Shown: one piece after another, positions 60,309 through 64,000 of the stretch
Numbering within the stretch: position 1 is the stretch's first letter
How the letters are laid out: each line of letters opens with the position of its first letter
Notes under the pieces: generated by a model
The model's database searches: none
Told to the model about the DNA's origin: nothing
What the model saw: the letters and a program-made list of their open reading frames with translations, nothing else
NCBI GenBank assembly: GCA_900766555.1
Contig: CAAFVR010000008.1
Span: 118,934-182,933 of the forward strand
Length of the DNA stretch: 64,000 bases
From: Helicobacteraceae bacterium
GTDB lineage: Bacteria > Campylobacterota > Campylobacteria > Campylobacterales > Helicobacteraceae
Direction: 5' to 3'
Made by a program: the position numbers and the translations under genes

Positions 60309-62351
60309 ATGCAAATTTTAACAATACAAAATGAGGATTCAATAGAGCATTTTACGCTCGATTTCATGGCGCGCGGCGCTTTGAGCAGTGTTTTATATAC
60401 AAATGGCAATTGTAAATTGCTAGCAACGGTATGCGTGGATAATACGCCAGCAAAAGATGATTTTTTGCCATTATCTGTGCAATATGTGCAAAAGAGTTAT
60501 GCTGTGGGCAAGATTCCAGGCGGTTTTATAAAGCGCGAGGGGCGGCTTAGCGATTTTGAGATTTTGACTTCGCGTGCGATTGATAGGGCGCTTAGGCCAT
60601 TTTTCCCAAAGGATTTTAAGCTACCTTTGCATATTTCTGTCACGGTTTTGAGTTATGACAGACGGCTAGATCTGCAAGTTTTAGCGTTAAATGCCGCAAG
60701 TAGCGCGTTATATCTAGCTGGTTTTGATTTTATGCGACCAGTTTGCGCCACAAGAATTGGCATAGATCATAATGATTTTGTGCTCAATCCGGATCTAAGG
60801 ATTTTAGACAAGAGTCCGCTAAATTTGCTAGTTTGCGGAAGTTTTGAGGATATTTTGATGCTTGAGATGAGCGCAAAGGCCACAAATGGTATCGATGAGC
60901 TTGATTTATTAAAAGCTCTTGAATTATCAGTTGGTTTTATTAAGACGCATTGCAAAAAGCAGGAAAATATTTTTAGTAAGCATAGGGCGAATTTCAAATG
61001 GGCCGCTAATTCGGATCTAGCGCCAATACAAAATGAATTATCAAAATATAATGAAATATTGCAAAAGAGCCTTGAGCTTGAATCAAATAATATAAAGTCA
61101 AATGATTTAAAAGAACTAGCCACTAGGCTTTCAAATGAGCTAAATTGCGAATTAAGTGCCGCAAATGAGGCCATAGCTTGGGCTAGATCCGATCTGTTCC
61201 GTGAAAATGTGCTAAATGGCAAAAGGGCTTGCGGCAGAAGCTTTGATGAATTGCGCGATATTACGATATATACGAATATATTGCCGCATGCGCATGGCAG
61301 CGCGCTTTTTACGCGTGGTCAGACGCAGGCATTGGCGGTGGCTACGATTGGATCAGATAGTGATAAAGAAAGCAGAGAATTATTAAGTGATGCTGTGCAG
61401 CAAAAAGAGAGCTTTAGCTTTCATTATAATTTTGCGCCATTTGCAACTGGTGATGTGGGCATGGTTATAGGGATTTCACGCCGCGAAATAGGCCATGGTA
61501 ATTTGGCTAAAAAGGCGCTTCAAGATGTGGCACCAAGGGATAAAACAATACGTTTAGTCTCAGAAATATTGCAATCAAACGGATCTAGCTCGATGGCAAG
61601 TGTTTGTGCTGGCTCGCTAGCACTTAGTGCTTGCGGGATTGAAAGTCCTTTGATAGCTGGCGTGGCGATGGGTATTGTAAAGAATGACAACAAGAGCGTT
61701 ATATTAAGTGATATAAATGGGCTTGAAGATATGTTAGGCGATATGGATTGCAAAATAGCGGGAAATGAGCATTATATAACGGCACTTCAGTTGGATACAA
61801 AGATTACTTGCATAAATATAGAAGATCTAGCGCGAATATTAGATAGCGCGAAGATAGCGAGATTAAAGATACTTAAAATAATGCAGCGCGCAAAAGAGGA
61901 GATAATATTAAATCATAATGCATTGCCAAGCGAGGTTAATTTTAATATAAAGCCAGACCGCATTGCCGAGGTTATCGGATCTGGCGGGCGCGTGATACGC
62001 GATATAATATCTCGTTTTGGCGTGACAATAGATATTAATAAAGAAAATGGAGATATTAAAGTTACATCGCAATCTACTAAAAGTTCAAAGGCGGCAAAGG
62101 AATTTATAGTAAGGCTGCTAGAGCAGGGCGAGGCGAGCGAAAATTACGAGATAGATGAAGAGATAGTTGGGATTGTAAGCAGGGTTACAGATTTTGGCGT
62201 ATTTATTGAGTTGCCGCGAGGGGGCAGCGGATTGTTGCATAATTCAAGATTTATAGATCAGGTGGATAGGAATTTTTTTGTAGCGGGCAATGAGGTGAGG
62301 TGCAAGATTTTTGCCTTGAATAATGGTAAAATTAACTTAGATTTAGTCTAA
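60309..62351 (+). CDS. pnp: Polyribonucleotide nucleotidyltransferase (PNPase)
   Basis: 3'-5' phosphorolytic exonuclease. Domains: RNase PH 1 (about 1-210, GKIPGGFIKREGRLSDFEILTSR), helical linker, RNase PH 2 (about 295-520, RTRGQT-like FTRGQTQALAVATIGSDSD), KH (about 545-600, IAEVIGSGGRVIRDI) and S1 (about 615-680, IVGIVSRVTDFGVFIELP). 680 residues. The catalytic CKIAGNEHYITALQLDTKI-type segment (usually DFKVAG...) is present. 24 bp after lptD; the gap is a run of TAAATAA-like units. Confidence 0.96.
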   Translation: MQILTIQNEDSIEHFTLDFMARGALSSVLYTNGNCKLLATVCVDNTPAKDDFLPLSVQYVQKSYAVGKIPGGFIKREGRLSDFEILTSRAIDRALRPFFPKDFKLPLHISVTVLSYDRRLDLQVLALNAASSALYLAGFDFMRPVCATRIGIDHNDFVLNPDLRILDKSPLNLLVCGSFEDILMLEMSAKATNGIDELDLLKALELSVGFIKTHCKKQENIFSKHRANFKWAANSDLAPIQNELSKYNEILQKSLELESNNIKSNDLKELATRLSNELNCELSAANEAIAWARSDLFRENVLNGKRACGRSFDELRDITIYTNILPHAHGSALFTRGQTQALAVATIGSDSDKESRELLSDAVQQKESFSFHYNFAPFATGDVGMVIGISRREIGHGNLAKKALQDVAPRDKTIRLVSEILQSNGSSSMASVCAGSLALSACGIESPLIAGVAMGIVKNDNKSVILSDINGLEDMLGDMDCKIAGNEHYITALQLDTKITCINIEDLARILDSAKIARLKILKIMQRAKEEIILNHNALPSEVNFNIKPDRIAEVIGSGGRVIRDIISRFGVTIDINKENGDIKVTSQSTKSSKAAKEFIVRLLEQGEASENYEIDEEIVGIVSRVTDFGVFIELPRGGSGLLHNSRFIDQVDRNFFVAGNEVRCKIFALNNGKINLDLV

Positions 62352-62363
62352 GGAAGGCAGTTA

Positions 62364-62675
62364 ATGAGAAAATTATTTTTGATGCTATTTGTTATGTGTG
62401 GGGTTGCATTTGGCGCTGAAACAGATGGCGATAGCTTGATTAAGGCATTTTCTGTGCTTGGAGCTGTTGTAGGGCTTGGGATCGCAGCGCTTGGTGGAGC
62501 TATCGGGATGGGTCATGCAGCGGCGGCTACGATATCTGGTACGGCGCGTAATCCAGGTGTTGGCGGCAAGTTATTTACGACAATGTTTATAGCGCTAGCG
62601 ATGATTGAAGCGCAAGTTATATATACGCTGGTTTTTGCTGCGATAGCGCTATATGGCAATCCATTTTTAAGCTAG
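62364..62675 (+). CDS. atpE: F0 ATP synthase subunit c
   Basis: 103 residues. An N-terminal signal-like helix (about 1-18, MRKLFLMLFVMCGVAFG) is followed by the two-helix hairpin: GIAALGGAIGMGHAAAATISGTARNPGVGGKL and the second helix with the ion-carrying acid in MIEAQVIYTLVFA (about Glu80; landmarks). The extended N-terminus is usual in Campylobacterota. 12 bp after pnp. Confidence 0.95.
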   Translation: MRKLFLMLFVMCGVAFGAETDGDSLIKAFSVLGAVVGLGIAALGGAIGMGHAAAATISGTARNPGVGGKLFTTMFIALAMIEAQVIYTLVFAAIALYGNPFLS

Positions 62676-62685
62676 ATTTTAATAT

Positions 62686-62706
62686 CAGATCTTCAGATCG
62701 GATCTG
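62686..62706 (+). repeat. Paired AGATC/GATCT words downstream of atpE
   Basis: CAGATC at 62686-62691 can pair with GATCTG at 62701-62706, and the second arm overlaps the exact AGATCGGATCT at 62695-62705. It lies 11 bp after the atpE stop and is followed by a G run, not a T run, so it is a poor rho-independent terminator. It separates atpE from tRNA-Leu. Confidence 0.55.
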
Positions 62707-62746
62707 GGGGGCATCTCTCTTTTGGTTGAGGTTGTGAGGGGTTGAT

Positions 62747-62830
62747 GCGCTGATGGTGGAATGGTAGACACGCCATCTTGAGGGGGTGGTTAGGCAACTA
62801 GTGCGAGTTCAAGTCTCGCTCAGCGCACCA
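62747..62830 (+). tRNA. tRNA-Leu (anticodon GAG)
   Basis: 84-nt class II tRNA with CCA. Acceptor GCGCTGA/TCAGCGC is fully paired. The anticodon arm CCATC-TTGAGGG-GGTGG carries GAG. Variable arm is long and the T arm GCGAGTTCAAGTCTCGC is intact. The methyltransferase gene begins 23 bp after its CCA. Confidence 0.94.
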
Positions 62831-62853
62831 TAAATAAAATATTTGAGGCTTTT

Positions 62854-64000
62854 ATGAGGAATGTAAATTTACACAAAGCCAAAAATGATAAAAAAGACGA
62901 ATTTTATACACAGCTTGCAGATATTGAAAATGAAATAAATCATTACAAGCATTTTTTCAAAGATAAAGTTATTTTATGTAATTGTGACGACCCATATGAG
63001 AGCAATTTTTTTAAATATTTTGCTATCAATTTTGCATCTTTAGGGTTAAAAAGATTGCTCTGTGTGGGTTATAAGGGCAGCACTATTGCGGGGACTGAAT
63101 TTCAAATAACAAATAAAGATTTAGGCGGTAGATCCGAACTAGTTTTTGATGTCGTAAAAAAGGAGAAGAGCGAGAAGCAAAGTTATTTGGCGGATATTTC
63201 TTTCATACCGGATCTAAATAATGATGGCGCAGTAAATTTGGAGGATGCAAGGCTTTTATTAGAAAATGACATAAGGGTTTTGCGGCCGCTTAAAGGCAGC
63301 GGGGATTTCAGAAGCGAAGAATGCATCGAGTTATTGAAGCAGGCAGATATTGTGGTGACAAATCCGCCATTTTCGCTATTTCGCGAATATGTAGCGCAGC
63401 TAATGGAATATGATAAGAAATTTTTAATAGTGGGCAGTCAAAATGCCATCACATATAAAGAGATTTTCAAATCCATAAAAGAGAATAAAATATGGCTTGG
63501 TTATACGAGGATCAAATGGTTTGCAATACCGCCTCATTATCCGTTGGCTACGAATAATTATAAAGAAAAAGATGGCCAAAGGCTTATAGCGGTGGGTTTT
63601 GCATGTTGGTTTACGAATTTGCCAGTTAGTAAAAATATAGACAAGATACGCGGTTATCAGACTTATGAGCAGGGCGTAAAAAAGGGCATGTATCCAAAAT
63701 ATGACAATTATGACGCAATAGAAGTTAGCAAATTAGAGGATATACCAATTAATTATAAGGGTGTGATGGGCGTGCCTATCACATTTTTGCATAAATGGGC
63801 GCCTAATTGCGGTTATGATATTGTGAAATTTCGCAAAGGTGATGATAATAAAGATTTATTTTATAGCGAATGCGAGCGCGAAAGCGAAAGCGAAGTGAGC
63901 GCGAGCACACAACACAACACAACACAACACAACACAACACAACACAACACAACACAACACAACACAACACAACACAACACAACACAACACAACACAACAC
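62854..64000 (+). CDS. EcoRI-type adenine-specific DNA methyltransferase, 3' end outside the window
   Basis: The reading frame from the ATG at 62854 (GAGG 5 nt upstream) stays open for at least 382 codons to the window edge. The start KNDKKDEFYTQLADIENEI and CNCDDPYESNFFKYFA match the EcoRI-methylase family, and the catalytic motif IV is TNPPF at residues about 169-173. The C-terminal homologous part ends near KGDDNKDLFY (about 330-339), followed by a Glu/Ser stretch and a Thr-Gln-His-Asn-Thr repeat encoded by AACAC units. No cognate nuclease gene is visible. It probably methylates adenine in a short target, which need not be GAATTC. Confidence 0.85.
   Translation, partial: MRNVNLHKAKNDKKDEFYTQLADIENEINHYKHFFKDKVILCNCDDPYESNFFKYFAINFASLGLKRLLCVGYKGSTIAGTEFQITNKDLGGRSELVFDVVKKEKSEKQSYLADISFIPDLNNDGAVNLEDARLLLENDIRVLRPLKGSGDFRSEECIELLKQADIVVTNPPFSLFREYVAQLMEYDKKFLIVGSQNAITYKEIFKSIKENKIWLGYTRIKWFAIPPHYPLATNNYKEKDGQRLIAVGFACWFTNLPVSKNIDKIRGYQTYEQGVKKGMYPKYDNYDAIEVSKLEDIPINYKGVMGVPITFLHKWAPNCGYDIVKFRKGDDNKDLFYSECERESESEVSASTQHNTTQHNTTQHNTTQHNTTQHNTTQHNTT
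63911..64000 (+). repeat. (AACAC)n pentanucleotide repeat, at least 18 copies, inside the methyltransferase ORF
   Basis: Eighteen uninterrupted AACAC units reach the window edge, so the full number is unknown. They encode a repeating five-residue Thr-Gln-His-Asn-Thr unit. Because five is not a multiple of three, loss or gain of one unit shifts the frame, the hallmark of a phase-variable gene. Just upstream is a shorter GCGAAA hexanucleotide repeat (about 63878-63894). Confidence 0.95.

Noticed and set aside
63803..64000. Minus-strand ORF with a Cys/Val-rich repeat
   Set aside because: It is the complement of the AACAC repeat; the plus-strand methyltransferase explains the region.
63911..64000. 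CRISPR-like repeat array
   Set aside because: The units are 5 bp and contiguous with no spacers; it is a simple sequence repeat.

Overview
This 64 kb window is chromosomal DNA from an AT-rich member of the Campylobacterota (Epsilonproteobacteria), most like Helicobacter. I infer this from protein content and gene order: fliK-flgD-flgE homologue, pyrH-rpoZ-spoT-tyrS-NMO-amiA, ppiD-like-ftsA-ftsZ, rpsF-ssb-rpsR, nrdB-pcm and lptD-pnp-atpE are arrangements I remember from Helicobacter/Campylobacter genomes. I cannot name the species from the sequence alone. Genes are tightly packed, with many 1-8 bp stop/start overlaps, and no gene-free stretch exceeds about 215 bp. No rRNA, insertion sequence, prophage or CRISPR array was seen.

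Layout. 1-3.3 kb: partial dnaQ, a DUF442-type phosphatase, then tsf and rpsB on the minus strand. 3.3-6 kb: tpx, a small membrane protein, purB and an RDD protein. 6-9.9 kb: a minus-strand flagellar hook operon (fliK, flgD, flgE-like) behind a sigma-54 promoter. 9.9-13.4 kb: molybdopterin genes moaE, moaD and moeA, then ribA and tsaD. 13.4-18.6 kb: agmatine deiminase, ftsZ, ftsA and a PpiD-like chaperone. 18.7-26.1 kb: plus-strand operon pyrH, rpoZ, spoT, tyrS, nitronate monooxygenase, amiA and a membrane protein. 26-31.5 kb: mqnA, an extremely acidic 41-residue ORF coupled to aguB, trmL, an unknown membrane protein, rlmH, accD and recO. 31.5-31.93 kb: a tRNA cluster (Lys, Glu, Val, Asp and an aberrant Glu-like tRNA). 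31.9-37.2 kb: yihY, the hook protein gene flgE (sigma-54), an ArsC/Spx-like gene and a motility accessory factor. 37.2-44.7 kb: rpsR/ssb/rpsF, holA, aroE, then glycosyltransferases and an O-antigen ligase. 44.7-49.1 kb: tRNA-Leu, nrdB, pcm, prepilin peptidase, lptF/G and truA. 49-56.7 kb: an ABC exporter, a Fur-type-regulated ferric ABC importer (fbpABC) and an S9 peptidase. 56.7-62.7 kb: an outer-membrane protein with an in-frame G9 tract, a second RDD protein, lptD, pnp and atpE. 62.7-64 kb: tRNA-Leu and a truncated EcoRI-type adenine methyltransferase that runs into a pentanucleotide (AACAC)n repeat at the window edge.

The most unusual signal is a short word, CTAGATC/GATCTAG, that I counted by eye about 85 times (about 8 expected for this composition). 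It often pairs into the odd palindrome AGATC-S-GATCT, for which I found 13 exact copies. It occurs in all reading frames, on both strands, and in intergenic DNA. It leaves an RSDL tetrapeptide in unrelated proteins and forms an 8-bp hairpin between fbpA and fbpB. Density and usage resemble the DNA uptake sequences of Neisseria and Pasteurellaceae, which to my knowledge are not described in Campylobacterota. A prepilin peptidase in the window, a class needed for transformation in Campylobacter, fits this idea but does not prove it. The window also has two strong contingency-locus candidates (the G9 outer-membrane protein and the (AACAC)n methyltransferase), an 8-nt-anticodon-loop tRNA, and a Fur-like palindrome in front of trmL.
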